Positions 35,201 through 40,248 are shown, counted from the first letter of the stretch. The stretch is 64,000 bases of DNA from Rana temporaria (GCF_905171775.1 NC_053489.1:251039008-251103007); one strand, 5' to 3'. The notes: a model not told the origin generated them from the letters alone. Program-made: numbers and translations.

Positions 35201-37171
35201 TGATTTCATGGGGGTGGCTCAGGGACAGTTGTGGGTGTGGGATAGGCTTCCCTTAATACATGAGATACATTTATTGTTAGAGTTTACATACACTTTAATA
35301 ATAAATCTTTGTTCATGTGGGTAATACAGCAGTGGCACACAGGGGGCATTATGGGATGCTGGTGCTCACATGGTCAAACATGGCTTATTGCATAGTCATA
35401 GCACCTTTAGTCGAAATCGGTAATTATTTCACAACATAAGTTTCTGTAGCAGTCTTAAAGGTATGGCACATATTTGGACTCTAAAAAAGGCAGGGATTTA
35501 CCTGTACATTGCCCAGGTCCTTCGCTTCTTCTATATGTTGGAAGAGTTGCTTCACCAAAACCTATTTGTTTTTAATGAAAAGATGCTTAGCCAGCCAAGA
35601 GTTTGGAAGAAAACAATAAGGTGTTTTTTATTTCTAGGATGTATGTAATGGTATCCTTATCTGCTGCAAAGCCAAATCCTTCCTCTCTGGCTTAAAGTGA
35701 TATTAGAGCTTTGGATTTTTTTTTTTTTACATTAAAATAATAAACATGTTATACTTGCTTGCTATGTGTAGTTGTTTTGCATGGAGCAGCCCCGATCCTC
35801 CTCCTCTTCTCAGGTCCTCCCGCCAGTGCTCCTGGTCTTTCCCTCCTGCTGAGTTCCCCCAGAGCAAGCATTCACACACACACAGCCACCTCTCTCTCTC
35901 TCATTGGCTGAATGGCTGTGATTGACAGCTAATGGCTCCCGCTGCTGTCTCAGCCAATGAAGAGGGAGAGTCCCCAGAGAGCCGAGGTACTCGTGCACAG
36001 GACTGGAGGAAGGTTGGGCTCAAGTAAGTGTTAAGAGGGTTGCTGCATAAAAGTTTTTTTCTTTACCTCATGCATAGAATGCATACAGGTAAAAAACTTG
36101 AGCCTGTAGAACCACTTGAAGCACTGGGTGCAGAAGGAAAACCGAGCCGTTTGCACTACAAATGAACAGGAAGGAAGGTAGGAGATGACGCACTCTAATG
36201 ACATCACATAGGCACGGGTTTACTGTCAGAAAACAACTACAGTGACGATCCCCACCTATGGGACTTCCTCTAATGGGTTTTGCTGAGTGAAACGCGTTAG
36301 TGGGAAGAGTGGAGGTCCTATAGCCAGGGGCTGTCATTATGATCGTTTTGTGCCATGTGTTCACTTATACATCACTGCAAAGGAGCTGTTTTTTTGGGAT
36401 ATCCACTAAATGGCTTTGCTGAGACAATAAAGTGGTTGTAAAGTCAGAAGGTTTTCATTCTATGCATGAAGATAAATGCCCCAGCACCCCTATTACTTAC
36501 CTGAGCCCCATCTCTATCCAGTGATGTTGCACAAGAGTCTTGGCTGTCTGGGACTCTCCCTCCTCATTGGCTGAGACCACAGCAGGGCGCCATTGGCTCC
36601 CGCTGCTGTCAAAGCCAGTGAGCCAAAGAGGGGAGGGGGCGGGGCCAGGGTTCCGTGAATGGACACACACGGCCTTGGCTCAGGTGACCCCCATAGCAAG
36701 CTGCTTGTTGTGGGGGCAGGAGGGAGGGGCCGAGAGAGCCAGCGAGAGACCCAAAAAGAGGAGGATCTGGGCTGCTCTGTGCACAGAGCAGGAAAGTATA
36801 ACATGTTTGTTATTTTTATAGAAAAAAAATGAGTTTAGTATCACTTTAACACTTTCATGTGAGGTACCTGCAAAACATGCATGTAAATGGTATTTGAGGA
36901 TAGGCGTGAGAAACTACTAAGCAACTGTGCCTTTCTAGAAGTCATCCCCTCCTATCTTTCGTGTAATCCAATGAAAATATGATATATTATACCTATTCAT
37001 ATACTATTTGTGGTGATGCCTAAATTGGATCTTTATATACATGTATTAGTAAACCTCACTGTAATATTTTCCTATCCCCAGGCCATCAAAGGTGCCTCTC
37101 ACCATGTATATGCAGATCAGCCAAATATCTTCAATGAAGTGGTGGATGAGATTTGTGATGCGGTGGATTGA
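2723..37171 (+). CDS. ABHD4: ABHD4, (lyso)-N-acyl-phosphatidylethanolamine lipase, 7 coding exons
   Basis: The joined exons 2723-2745, 13651-13736, 24108-24480, 27656-27810, 30218-30329, 33224-33410 and 37082-37171 total 1026 nt, which is 341 residues plus TGA. Human ABHD4 is, to my knowledge, 342 residues. ABHD4 removes acyl chains from N-acyl-phosphatidylethanolamine and its lyso form, feeding N-acylethanolamine (anandamide-type) lipid synthesis. Visible features are the oxyanion motif HGFGGG (residues 74-79), [10 protein letters not shown] (101-110), the nucleophile elbow GHSLGG with Ser145, a probable acid Asp in YGAETWID (286-293), and SHHVYADQ with the HX4D pair His319/Asp324. Ser in the elbow separates it from its paralogue ABHD5, which has Asn there. 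VDPWGFP, the N-terminal Trp-rich SWCPTSM and the terminus EICDAVD also fit ABHD4. All introns are GT-AG, with phases 2, 1, 2, 1, 2, 0. No frameshift or stop was found, so the gene looks functional. Confidence 0.96.
2746..3502. other. Intron 1, proximal part with hairpin-type MITE
   Basis: No exon is seen. From about 3196 (CCAGGTTCATACTGACAG) to about 3480 (CTTCAGTGTGAATTTAGGCT) the ends are roughly complementary (TTCATACTGA versus TCAGTGTGAA). The interior is rich in GCGATTT-type motifs. This is one of several short non-autonomous elements of that style in the window (compare 49611-49895). The rest has no recognisable content. Confidence 0.4.
3507..4494. mobile_element. TTAA-flanked non-autonomous DNA element, 988 bp
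   Basis: Bounded by TTAA at 3503-3506 and 4495-4498, with complementary termini CCGCTTGCC and GGCAAGCGG. The interior shows the GACAATTGCGCGATTGTGCGACG block and long A and T runs. These are shared with the elements at 6246, 44330, 51840 and 59774. TTAA target duplications are typical of piggyBac and Kolobok elements. No transposase is present, so the superfamily is undecided. Confidence 0.75.
4499..5129. other. Intron 1, unassigned
   Basis: No exon, element boundary or long open frame that I can support. A short phrase (TGTAGTGCAAGGGC) occurs at about 4543 and again at about 4668, so part of this may be an old degenerate repeat. Confidence 0.3.
5130..5775 (+). repeat. LINE/SINE-like repeat, split by a hAT MITE
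   Basis: Contains GAGGGCCTTGCTCATTAGAG and CTTACAATCTAAAAGGGAGG, a block shared with copies near 29.8 kb (reverse) and 35.1 kb. It continues after the insertion at 5230-5486 as GATTGAGGTAGGGAGTTCC and GGAGAAATCCTGGAGGCGAG. The family is widespread, but I cannot name it. It has no intact reading frame. Confidence 0.5.
5230..5486. mobile_element. hAT MITE, 257 bp
   Basis: The termini CATAGGTGTGCGC and GCACACACCTATG are inverted repeats. The element is bordered by a perfect 8-bp duplication, GCTGTGGG, at 5222-5229 and 5487-5494. An 8-bp duplication is diagnostic of hAT insertion. The interior is non-coding. It inserted into the repeat at 5130-5775, so it is the younger of the two. Confidence 0.9.
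5782..6185. mobile_element. Hairpin MITE with GGCCCCGTAC termini
   Basis: The ends GGCCCCGTACATACGAGAGG and CCTCTCGTGTGTACGGGGC are near-perfect complements, bordered by TAA at 5779-5781 and 6186-6188. The interior is itself palindromic, with repeated GATCCGCTG and CAGCGGAT words. The 3-bp TAA duplication suggests PIF/Harbinger-like mobilisation. It is related to the element at 62860-63336. Confidence 0.8.
6246..7169. mobile_element. TTAA-family element, 5' truncated
   Basis: The right end ...GGAAGTGG runs into TTAA at 7170-7173. The block near 6980-7095 (ATATAACGCAAAAAATAAAAG ... ACCGCGCAATTGTCA) is shared with the elements at 44330-45820 and 59774-60484. The left end is eroded near the GGGAAGTGGTTGTG at about 6258. 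A run of about 16 G occurs near 6556. Confidence 0.65.
6746..6935 (+). repeat. Degenerate minisatellite (GCCCATCAGTGCCACC)n
   Basis: Irregular tandem copies of a CCCATCAGTGCCACCTCAT-like unit, some shortened, lie within the TTAA-family element. It is non-coding and probably evolved inside the transposon. Confidence 0.8.
7174..7457. other. Intron 1, unassigned
   Basis: About 280 bp between the TTAA-family element and the Tc1 element. Nothing recognisable on either strand. Confidence 0.3.
7804..8850 (+). pseudogene. Tc1-family transposase pseudogene
   Basis: The reading starts [18 protein letters not shown] at 7804 and continues into the helix-turn-helix paired-like region (GYKKISQ...WSTV), where a TAA stops it near 7918. 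Further on, at about 8088-8399, one frame has [11 protein letters not shown] around the first catalytic Asp and [11 protein letters not shown], a hallmark of Tc1 transposases. FQQDN and WPSQ-PDLNPI remnants lie in other frames near 8530-8640. Frameshifts and stops therefore disrupt the DDE catalytic domain. It would have cut and rejoined the element ends; it is now inactive. Confidence 0.92.
8905..10205 (+). mobile_element. hAT-type insertion inside the Tc1 element
   Basis: The left end CAGGGGTCGACAACC has the form of a hAT terminus. The segment is bordered by GTCTATCA (8897-8904) and GTCTATCG (10206-10213), a target duplication with one change. Deleting it restores the Tc1 end sequence. The right end does not show the expected complement of the left terminus, so it is eroded or rearranged. 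It carries the nested MITE at 9408-9686, C-rich tracts, and an A/G homopolymer pair near 10107-10130. Confidence 0.7.
9408..9686. mobile_element. hAT MITE, 279 bp, nested
   Basis: The ends CAGGGCTTTTTTTC and GAAAAAAAGCTCTG are inverted repeats, bordered by a perfect 8-bp duplication CTCCTAAC at 9400-9407 and 9687-9694. The interior includes an inverted pair of CTTGTAAACACAGA / TCTGTGTTTACAAG near 9493-9530. It is the innermost layer of the intron 1 nest. Confidence 0.92.
10288..10985 (+). mobile_element. Solo LTR, 698 bp, with 5-bp target duplication
   Basis: Begins TGTAACGG and ends CCGTTACA, the TG...CA form of LTR-retrotransposon termini. It is bordered by AAGGG at 10283-10287 and 10986-10990. 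Deleting the segment and one AAGGG recreates an uninterrupted Tc1 right end, so the boundaries are firm. No internal gag/pol or second LTR is present; it arose by LTR-LTR recombination. Whether the parent was an endogenous retrovirus or a Gypsy-type element cannot be told. Orientation is not established. Confidence 0.9.
11036..11451. mobile_element. Foldback element, about 415 bp
   Basis: Long imperfect inverted arms: TTTGTGCTGGTCC...TTTGAAATCTTCC near 11036-11075 pairs with GAAGATTTCAAGT...CACCAGCACAAGG near 11418-11451. The centre has a second pair, CCTCTATTCATAGAGG / CTATGAATAGAGGAGG, near 11199-11260. Non-coding. The target duplication is not clear. Confidence 0.7.
11452..13050. other. 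Intron 1, mostly unassigned
   Basis: No exon found. A GC-rich patch at about 12565-12770 has GGGGCGGGAC, TGATGACATCA and ATGGCGGCC. It resembles the interiors of other repeats in this window (compare ATGTCATCA near 46470), so I read it as repeat rather than promoter. The remainder is AT-rich with homopolymer runs. Confidence 0.3.
13190..13486. mobile_element. Hairpin MITE (GTGTGTAC-type end), partial
   Basis: The right part ends CCGACCGTGTGTACATGGCATTAG, preceded by its complement-like GGGGCATACACACGGTCGGA at about 13397. The inner words TCCGACGGAAAAAGTC and GACTTTTTCTATCGAAAATTCC pair. The left end is not definable. Same family as 34243-34458 and 38597-38809. Confidence 0.65.
13651..13736 (+). 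CDS. ABHD4: ABHD4 coding exon 2
   Basis: 86 nt between acceptor AATGATACAG and donor GTAAGC. Encodes residues 8-36 plus the first base of Cys37, containing [11 protein letters not shown] and the [13 protein letters not shown] stretch typical of the ABHD4 N-terminal region ahead of the hydrolase fold. The preceding intron is phase 2 and the following one phase 1, so the frame joins both neighbours. Confidence 0.93.
13737..15165. other. Intron 2, proximal unassigned part
   Basis: No exon, clear repeat or long open frame with recognisable content. AT-rich with A-runs near 14030-14100. Confidence 0.3.
15166..15245. mobile_element. Fragment with hAT-like CTAGGGCTGCAACTAA end
   Basis: The phrase CTAGGGCTGCAACTAACAAT followed by ATAATCGATTAGTTGGCCGA is a widely dispersed vertebrate repeat end. 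It is rich in ATCGATTA palindromes. Only one end is present here, running into a poly-A tract at 15240. Assignment to hAT is from memory of similar termini. Confidence 0.4.
15250..15548. repeat. Degenerate MITE-like segment
   Basis: Ends near GTGACCCAGGCCTGAG and contains words seen in the better-preserved element at 39413-39658 (TTTTGGTTCCAT-type block, GCAAAAAGCACC). The left end is lost. Non-coding. Confidence 0.35.
15885..16198. repeat. MITE-like segment ending TTAGTGTGAACCTAGG
   Basis: Contains TCACATGTGATTCAGTGCGG and ends CGCATTAGTGTGAACCTAGG, the style of the elements at 3196-3480 and 49611-49895. The boundaries are approximate and no target duplication is visible. Confidence 0.4.
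16199..16727. other. Intron 2, unassigned
   Basis: No exon, element boundary or recognisable content. A T-run lies at about 16558-16570. Confidence 0.3.
16736..18253 (+). mobile_element. AT-rich hAT non-autonomous element, copy 1 (1518 bp)
   Basis: The termini TAGTGTTGAGCAGAATATG and ATTCGTGAGCAACACTA are inverted repeats over the outer bases, bordered by a perfect 8-bp duplication TCAGGCAA at 16728-16735 and 18254-18261. The left third is dense in GAATATTCG and CGATATATCG palindromes. It is followed by a tandem array and then a unique AT-rich segment. A second copy in the opposite orientation lies at 25154-26515. No transposase-like protein was found. The 8-bp duplication places it in hAT. 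Confidence 0.92.
16931..17460 (+). repeat. Internal tandem array of the hAT element
   Basis: Units share AGCACTCTGATTGGCTCAGA. The first two periods are 97 bp and carry CGCAACATGCGAATGCG. The next are 77 bp and carry TTACAATACAAAATAATTGC (starts near 17161, 17238, 17315, 17392). The copy at 25154-26515 has fewer of both unit types, so the array length changes between copies. Confidence 0.88.
18262..19046. other. Intron 2, unassigned
   Basis: No exon or recognisable element. AT-rich throughout. Confidence 0.3.
19047..20312 (-). mobile_element. hAT-like element (TAGGGTGACCAGA end), split by a MITE
   Basis: The left end TAGGGTGACCAGACATCCCC and right end AAATCTGGTCGCCTTA are imperfect inverted repeats. 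The same interior (GACAGTCC, GTCCCTGGATT, TGATGATCATGTGCTGGTCG) occurs in reverse at 48747-49268, where a clean 8-bp duplication shows it to be hAT. Here no convincing 8-bp duplication survives. It is interrupted by the Harbinger-like MITE at 19170-19889. Confidence 0.7.
19170..19889 (+). mobile_element. PIF/Harbinger-like MITE, copy B (720 bp)
   Basis: The termini GGGGCAGATCCACAAAG and CTTTGTGGATCTGCCCC are perfect complements. Interior palindromes of TACGCCGGCGTA type, ATGCAAATTAGC and GCGCATGCGCAG are shared with copies A and C-G. It lies inside the hAT-like element. Comparison with the copy at 48747-49268 shows where the host was split (within AAAGACA...GTGCAGAA). Confidence 0.85.
20313..21139. 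other. Intron 2, unassigned
   Basis: No exon or bounded element seen. Confidence 0.3.
21140..21540. repeat. Dispersed repeat with CAACGCGTTTCGCC motif
   Basis: GC-richer block containing TGACGTCAACGCGTTTCGCC and GGCGTAGCTTCATCTCGG. A GTGAAACGCGTTAG motif recurs near 36290 and a related CTGACGAAGC/GTGAAAC arrangement near 170. I take these as fragments of one or more frog-type repeats but cannot name or bound the family. Confidence 0.35.
21541..22202. other. Intron 2, unassigned
   Basis: No exon. At about 21990-22014, CTCCAGTTTTAGTAAA matches the end of the MITE at 54068-54229, so a degraded copy may lie here. Confidence 0.3.
22203..22720. mobile_element. PIF/Harbinger-like MITE, copy F
   Basis: Left TAGGCCTATTCACGAACGTA and right ATGTGAATCTACCTA are imperfect complements. 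The interior has TACGCCGTTTACGTAAG, AATGTTAAAGTATGGCCGCC and GCGCATGCGCAGT, blocks diagnostic of this family here. An ACTTGCC...GGCAAGTACAT palindrome lies near the right end. No clean target duplication. Confidence 0.75.
22730..22978. repeat. AT-rich repeat ending GTGCACATGTCTAG
   Basis: Contains inverted words TCTGTCGAAT / ATTCGACAGA and a series of TTCGGACGAA and AACGAAA words, and ends AAATATTTCAGTGTGCACATG. This looks like the terminal part of another non-autonomous element. The opposite end was not found. Confidence 0.4.
23175..23827 (+). mobile_element. PIF/Harbinger-like MITE, copy C (653 bp)
   Basis: The termini GGGCCAGATTCACAAA and GTGAATCTGGCCC are complementary, bordered by TAT at 23172-23174 and 23828-23830. 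Very similar to copy D (29160-29713), but retains about 100 bp (near 23410-23530) that D lacks. The element sits 280 bp upstream of ABHD4 exon 3, same orientation as D. Confidence 0.9.
24108..24480 (+). CDS. ABHD4: ABHD4 coding exon 3
   Basis: 373 nt between acceptor TTTTTATCTCTGTAG and donor GTGAGC, residues 37-160 plus two bases of Arg161. It carries the front half of the alpha/beta-hydrolase fold: [14 protein letters not shown] (residues 74-79, oxyanion region), [13 protein letters not shown] (98-110) and [15 protein letters not shown] with nucleophile Ser145. The exon shows no stop or frameshift. Confidence 0.97.
24481..24969. other. Intron 3, proximal unassigned
   Basis: No repeat boundary or exon. 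A short GTGTGTGTGTG run lies near 24895-24907. Confidence 0.3.
25154..26515 (-). mobile_element. AT-rich hAT non-autonomous element, copy 2 (1362 bp)
   Basis: Reverse-oriented relative of 16736-18253. The ends TAGTGTTGCTCACGAATA and TTCTGCTCAACACTA are bordered by a perfect 8-bp duplication GTGCGTAC at 25146-25153 and 26516-26523. Removal rejoins the Tc1 arm around GGGTGCGTACACCCC. Much of the sequence matches copy 1 with only scattered changes. It has fewer internal tandem units and one 36-bp segment (25781-25816) in inverted orientation. Confidence 0.92.
26635..27169. mobile_element. TTAA-type MITE (CCTTCCTAGCGGTA end)
   Basis: Left TTAACCTTCCTAGCGGTA and right TACCGCTAGGGAGGCTAG are complementary. 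The flanking TTAA (26631-26634) is matched by a decayed CTAG on the right. An inner hairpin GAGTCTGGCTCGGGG / CCCCGAGCCAGACTC lies near 26654-26710. It interrupts the Tc1-derived arm between GGAGTTCA and GAGCTTCACAGG. Confidence 0.75.
27495..27549. repeat. (AT)n microsatellite
   Basis: About 27 uninterrupted AT repeats directly after the TA that ends the Tc1-derived element, about 105 bp before ABHD4 exon 4. Likely polymorphic in length. Confidence 0.95.
27656..27810 (+). CDS. ABHD4: ABHD4 coding exon 4
   Basis: 155 nt, acceptor CACAAATTTCAG, donor GTGAGT. Completes Arg161 and encodes residues 162-212 plus one base of Gly213. It includes [13 protein letters not shown] (162-174) and [20 protein letters not shown] in the cap region, all strongly ABHD4-like. 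The reading frame is intact. Confidence 0.96.
27811..28709. other. Intron 4, proximal part
   Basis: No exon. Around 28170-28350, words such as CCAGTACAGTCC and a T-run followed by GGAAAGCACTGGAAC suggest an old hairpin MITE of the TTCACAC type, but the ends are unclear. Confidence 0.3.
28710..28890. mobile_element. MITE right-end fragment (GTGTGAAAGGGGCC)
   Basis: GC-rich segment with an inverted pair CGGTATAGCGCC / GGCGCTATACCG near 28813-28850. It ends CCCCGTGTGAAAGGGGCCTT, the usual end of a short dispersed element. The left end is truncated. Confidence 0.5.
28891..29156. other. Intron 4, unassigned
   Basis: No exon or bounded element; includes an AACCTCTCGGCGGGTGGG phrase that may belong to a TTAA-type MITE end. 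Confidence 0.3.
29160..29713 (+). mobile_element. PIF/Harbinger-like MITE, copy D (554 bp)
   Basis: The termini GGGCCAGATTCACAAAAG and GTGAATCTGGCCC are bordered by a perfect TAA duplication at 29157-29159 and 29714-29716. The TAA (TWA) target duplication is the main evidence for PIF/Harbinger type in this family. It is nearly identical to copy C over shared parts, implying recent activity of this subfamily. Confidence 0.92.
29796..29940 (-). repeat. SINE/LINE-tail-like repeat with (TAA)n end
   Basis: Read in reverse: an (ATT)n run, then ACAGGATTTATATAACGCCA, CAGTTTATGCAGCGCTTTAC and GAGGGCCCTGCTCGTTAGAG. The same blocks occur forward at 35035-35185 and in part at 5130-5222. The microsatellite end is typical of retroposons. 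Family not named. Confidence 0.6.
29941..30217. other. Intron 4, distal unassigned
   Basis: About 280 bp with nothing recognisable, ending in the polypyrimidine-poor acceptor AATTACCAG of exon 5. Confidence 0.3.
30218..30329 (+). CDS. ABHD4: ABHD4 coding exon 5
   Basis: 112 nt, acceptor GTTAATTACCAG, donor GTAGGT. Completes Gly213, encodes residues 214-249 and two bases of Ser250. Contains [20 protein letters not shown] and [10 protein letters not shown], the highly conserved cap segment shared by ABHD4 and ABHD5. Intact. Confidence 0.96.
30330..30989. other. Intron 5, proximal unassigned
   Basis: No exon or repeat boundary found. Confidence 0.3.
30990..32140. mobile_element. Hairpin MITE (AAGCCTCATACACACGAT ends), split
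   Basis: The ends AAGCCTCATACACACGAT and ATCGTGTGTATGAGGCTT are perfect complements. Inner blocks GTCCGATGGGCAT and TTGTCCGATGGAGCAT repeat. It is interrupted by the Harbinger-like copy E at 31099-31833; without it the element is about 410 bp. Same broad family as 34243, 38597, 47075 and 63669. Confidence 0.85.
31099..31833. mobile_element. PIF/Harbinger-like MITE, copy E (735 bp)
   Basis: The ends GGCCCAGATTCACG and AAGAATTTGGGCC are complementary, bordered by ATG at 31096-31098 and 31834-31836. The interior shares TGCGCATGCGCCGTCC, CGGCCATACTTAACATTGGC and TACGACGGCGTATC with the other copies. It is nested in the hairpin MITE and so younger than it. Confidence 0.85.
32219..32284. repeat. 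(TATC)n microsatellite
   Basis: About 16 uninterrupted TATC tetranucleotides in ABHD4 intron 5. Likely polymorphic. Confidence 0.95.
32454..32812. mobile_element. MITE with CATACCTCCCAAC ends, copy 1
   Basis: Starts CATACCTCCCAACTTTCTGA and ends GGGACAATTGGGAGCTATG, imperfect complements. The interior GAACGAGGGACACCTAT, ATGTAGGCATAGAACA and CAGAGGGACATT are shared with 57372-57745. A third fragment starts near 54898. Non-coding. Confidence 0.75.
32813..33223. other. Intron 5, distal unassigned
   Basis: No exon or bounded element. Ends with a T-rich tract and the acceptor GTTCCCGCTAG. Confidence 0.3.
33224..33410 (+). CDS. ABHD4: ABHD4 coding exon 6
   Basis: 187 nt, acceptor ATGTTCCCGCTAG, donor GTAAGA. 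Completes Ser250 and encodes 251-312: [20 protein letters not shown], then [19 protein letters not shown] with the probable triad acid in the WID segment, then RPDSYVHTL. It ends in phase 0. Intact. Confidence 0.96.
33411..34242. other. Intron 6, proximal part
   Basis: No exon. Holds the hairpin at 33636-33703; otherwise AT-rich and unassigned. A 179-codon open frame on the - strand here has no recognisable similarity and is treated as chance. Confidence 0.3.
33636..33703. repeat. Perfect 24-bp stem hairpin
   Basis: The arms 33636-33659 and 33680-33703 are exact complements (core GAAATCTCATGTAGAGAC / GTCTCTACATGAGATTTC) around a 20-base loop. Imperfect pairing continues outward by about 20 bases. 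It lies in intron 6, so it would be transcribed with ABHD4. It may be the core of a small MITE or a foldable intronic RNA; sequence alone cannot decide. Confidence 0.7.
34243..34458. mobile_element. Hairpin MITE, 216 bp
   Basis: The ends CACTAATGCCTCGTACAC and GTGTACGAGGCATTAGTG are perfect complements. The interior repeats GGCCGGACTTTCCGAG-like and CGGAAAGTCTGGCC words. A complete compact member of the GTGTGTACGAGGC family. Non-coding. Confidence 0.88.
34459..35034. other. Intron 6, with MITE end fragment
   Basis: At 34528-34575, AGGCCCCATACACACGAGAG followed by GATTTATCCGCGGATACGG matches the right part of the element at 62860-63336 in reverse, a fragment only. A T-rich tract lies near 34695-34740. 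Otherwise nothing recognisable. Confidence 0.4.
35035..35185 (+). repeat. SINE/LINE-tail-like repeat
   Basis: (ATT)n, then ACACGATTTACATAGCGCCA, CAGCCTATGCAGCGTTTTAC, CAATACAGGAGGGCCTTGCT and AGAGCTTACATTCTAAAGGG. Forward copy of the family at 29796-29940. Confidence 0.6.
35186..36427. other. Intron 6, middle part
   Basis: No exon. About 35690-36060 has GATATTAGAGCTTTGG, CCAATGAAGAGGGAGAG and TTGGCTGA words seen in the AAAGTGGTTGTAAA family, so a degraded copy is likely. Around 36285-36300, GAGTGAAACGCGTTAG echoes the motif near 21.3 kb. A short (CA)n/(TC)n lies near 35870-35905. Confidence 0.35.
36430..36845. mobile_element. AAAGTGGTTGTAAA-family MITE
   Basis: Starts AAGTGGTTGTAAAGTCAG and ends near ATCACTTTAA. 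The interior is GC-rich with ATTGGCTGAGACCACAGCAG and CTCTGTGCACAGAGCAGG, blocks found also at 42229-42683 and in part at 59318-59525. The ends resemble those of the TTAA-flanked element at 46248-46683. Confidence 0.7.
36846..37081. other. Intron 6, distal part
   Basis: Nothing recognisable; ends with acceptor TTTCCTATCCCCAG of exon 7. Confidence 0.3.
37082..37171 (+). CDS. ABHD4: ABHD4 coding exon 7 (C-terminus)
   Basis: 90 nt including TGA at 37169-37171. Encodes residues 313-341: [20 protein letters not shown], then VDEICDAVD. His319/His320 provide the triad histidine and HX4D (His319 to Asp324) is the acyltransferase-like motif conserved in ABHD4 and ABHD5. The acceptor is CCCCAG, phase 0. 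Confidence 0.97.
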   Translation, partial: AIKGASHHVYADQPNIFNEVVDEICDAVD

Positions 37172-38596
37172 GAGTACCCTGTGATATGCAAAAATAAGGA
37201 AAAGCTCCTGGTGTGTGTGAACCGAAATTTAATAATATAAAAAAATCTCAATAATGGCTCACATTTGAGCTTTACTCTTTAAGCCGAATAGTTTAGAGCC
37301 CATCTTTACAATGCAGTAGGTTTCCCACAGTGCCAAAGCAGCGCAGGGCGCCCTCTCCTGGTGATATTCACCGACTGTATTTCTATTGATGATCTTGCCA
37401 TTGAAGCACCAACTGTTAAAAGTTATCCAAACTTTGTCTTTGTTTATACTTTATATTGGAAGATTGTCATTCAGTTTGAATCTATAAGGACTCAAAGCAA
37501 TGAATGTTTGACCTTAATGTGCCAAACCTGTCTAGCGCACAAATAGAGGAGCATGTCTTGTATAGGCTGGCGCAAATCCAAAAAAACAAGCTCCTGAGTA
37601 GCCATTCTAGTAGGGTGACTTGCCAATGCCAATATTAGCTTCTAGTTGATATGTTAATGATAGAGCCCTTAAATGAGTAACTGGATGTGACTTTCAGAAA
37701 CCTGTGGATTACATGTTTGATGTTGCCAGAACTACCTCTGTAATGTGCAAAGAATCTGTTTATATTTGAAGGTAATATCCAGATCTATCATAGTGATACA
37801 TATTGTATTCATTATATTGTACTTGACAGAACAGGTTATGGTAAACTTGTTTCTTTGTGTAATCTGTGGTATATTTTATGTTGACAATAATGAGCACATG
37901 CACTGTAGTTCTAATTTGTATTTGTTTTAAGTGCTATGAGATGTTGTATCGCCTTCTTTAACATTGTACCAGAAGAAAGCATGAAGACTTGCTGGCATTT
38001 ATTTGTAAGAAACCTCAATAGAAGACAGACAATGAAGCCAGTGGCAATATTTGACAACATTTACTGATCTAACCTCAGTAAGCTAAAATGTGATTGGTTT
38101 CAAAAGGTGTATAACAAAGCCAGAATATGAAAGGAATAGGAGAGTTCTTTACGGATCTTTTATATATGTTTTATTGGATTCTGTTCTGTACTATAATTCC
38201 TTATAGTAGAGGAACAGTGTTGTCAACAAATGTTGCATACATTGCAGTCCACCAGTCCTTAGATGTGGGGACTGCATTCAACAAATATGTTTTGTACGAT
38301 CTTGTAAAAATGTAGTGTCCTCATCACTTCCTGACAGCAAAACTGAAAGTATTTAACCTATACTGTGTAAACTACGAATCCAATCATCTCGCATGTTATG
38401 TAGATGAACAAAGGCACAAATGCTTGAAGTCAGCCTTGGTGGCTACCAAAGATACAATGGAGGATGATTGCTTAGTCTCTCAAGGACAAGAAGTGTGTAA
38501 TTTTCAGGATTAATAGGTGGAAATGGTGCAGCCACCACCAAATCTAAGGACTGGTAAACTGAAACTTACATTTTTGTAGGAGATTAGATAGACTGT

Positions 38597-38809
38597 AATG
38601 CCCTGTACACACGATCGGAATTTCGATGGAAAAAGTCAGACTTTTTCCATCGGATATTCCGACCATGTGTATGCCTCATCAAAAATTCAGAGGAATTCCG
38701 TCAGAGTTTAGATGGAGAACATGTTCTCTTTTATTCCGATGGAATTTTGTCGGAATTCCGATGTGATTTTGGTCGGACAAAGGTCCGACCGTGTGTACAG
38801 GGGCTTTAT
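38597..38809. mobile_element. Hairpin MITE in probable 3' UTR
   Basis: Left AATGCCCTGTACACACGATCGG and right CCGACCGTGTGTACAGGGGC are imperfect complements. The inner TCGGAATTTCGATGG / CCATCGGATATTCCGA hairpin repeats. Same family as 13190 and 34243. Confidence 0.82.
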
Positions 38810-39412
38810 GAGACTAATGAGTGAGGCATAGTGAAACTGCCAATTTGGCCAAAAACCAAGCTTATAATAGTTGTAATTTTAATATATTAATAGAAACTTC
38901 TATATAGTATTTCCTCCTTAAGCATTTTTAGGATCCACGTTCTGACTCTACTGCCACCCCACTATTTAGTATGCCCATGTAGAACGTTCCAGACAAGTAA
39001 ATCCTTTCCATTTTGAGCGGCAAGATAGACCACCGGTGGACTCTTTGCTTTCAGATCCTCTTGCTATCCGAGAGCTGTAAAGTGTATCACACCAGGATTT
39101 GTGAAATTGGATGGACAAAATGTAATAAAAAATGAAATTAGCAAAGTGCAGCAACTAATTAAATATCTGACCTGTTTGTCCACTGCTTTTATTGTCCTTT
39201 AATCGTTTCTTAACCTTCTACCTCTGTACCCTACTGTTGCTTGTTTTAGCAAATACACTGCATAGCTTATTATCTCAGGCATTGTATATTCACAGAGTGC
39301 CTTGGAGATGAGAATAGTTCAAATATAACCCATCATATATTAACTACTCAGCTGCCATCTGCTCCCTTACCTGTCACACAAGTGATATGCAGTACTAGCT
39401 TGGCATCTTCTC

Positions 39413-39658
39413 AGGCCTGGTTCACACCTATGCATTTTTTGGTGTATTTTCTGTTTTGCAGAACCACACTACAGTCCATTTAACATGGTTTCCTATGGGT
39501 CATGTTCACATCTGTGCATTTTATGGAAAGGACCTGGGACTTTTTTCAGTTTTTTGGTTCCATAGACTTCAAAGGATCAAAAACGTGTATTAAAAAAAAA
39601 TGCAAAATGCACCTGGAATATGCAAACTGCCAACCTGCATAGGTGTGAATCGGGCCTT
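39413..39658. mobile_element. MITE with GGTTCACACCTATGCA ends
   Basis: AGGCCTGGTTCACACCTATG at the left pairs with CATAGGTGTGAATCGGGCCT at the right. Interior AT-rich with inverted words. Non-coding, about 246 bp. Confidence 0.82.
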
Positions 39659-40248
39659 AAGAATGACTGACTTAAAGAAGAACTCTTATGATACATTTAA
39701 AATGTAATTATAGGGAGAGCAAATGCCTTGTAATTGTTCTGAAAACCGAGATCATTTTGTAGCATAAAAACACATTTTTCTTTGTCCAGTCCCTCCACTC
39801 TGCTTCTCCCCACACAGGAGCCACATTTGTGGGCATTACCTTTTGAGGTTGGTGGCAGAGCACAGGTGCCAACACTCCTTTGTATATACTATTGAAAGGG
39901 TCTTCACTGAGAAAAAAAAAAAAAGTACTAAACCCTATATGTCAAAGAAAGCACAAAACAAATAACTTGTGAGGAAATGCAGAGTAGCCCGAATCTCATG
40001 TGATGATGCCGCAGCACAGGTTTAGGCTATTCGGTAATCCCCAGGATCTTGCTAGAAGAAGCATTTACATAGGCGTACAGCTGGATGCCAGTGGAAAGGT
40101 GAGTATATTCAATACGTTATTTCCCTACGTTTTTTTTTTTGTAAACAAATTGGGTTTACAATTGGGGCCCACGTAGATTAAGCAGCTCTTGCATTTTATT
40201 ATATCATTACAAATAGTTGGACAGCATCTGATTTGTTTTATTCTGTAG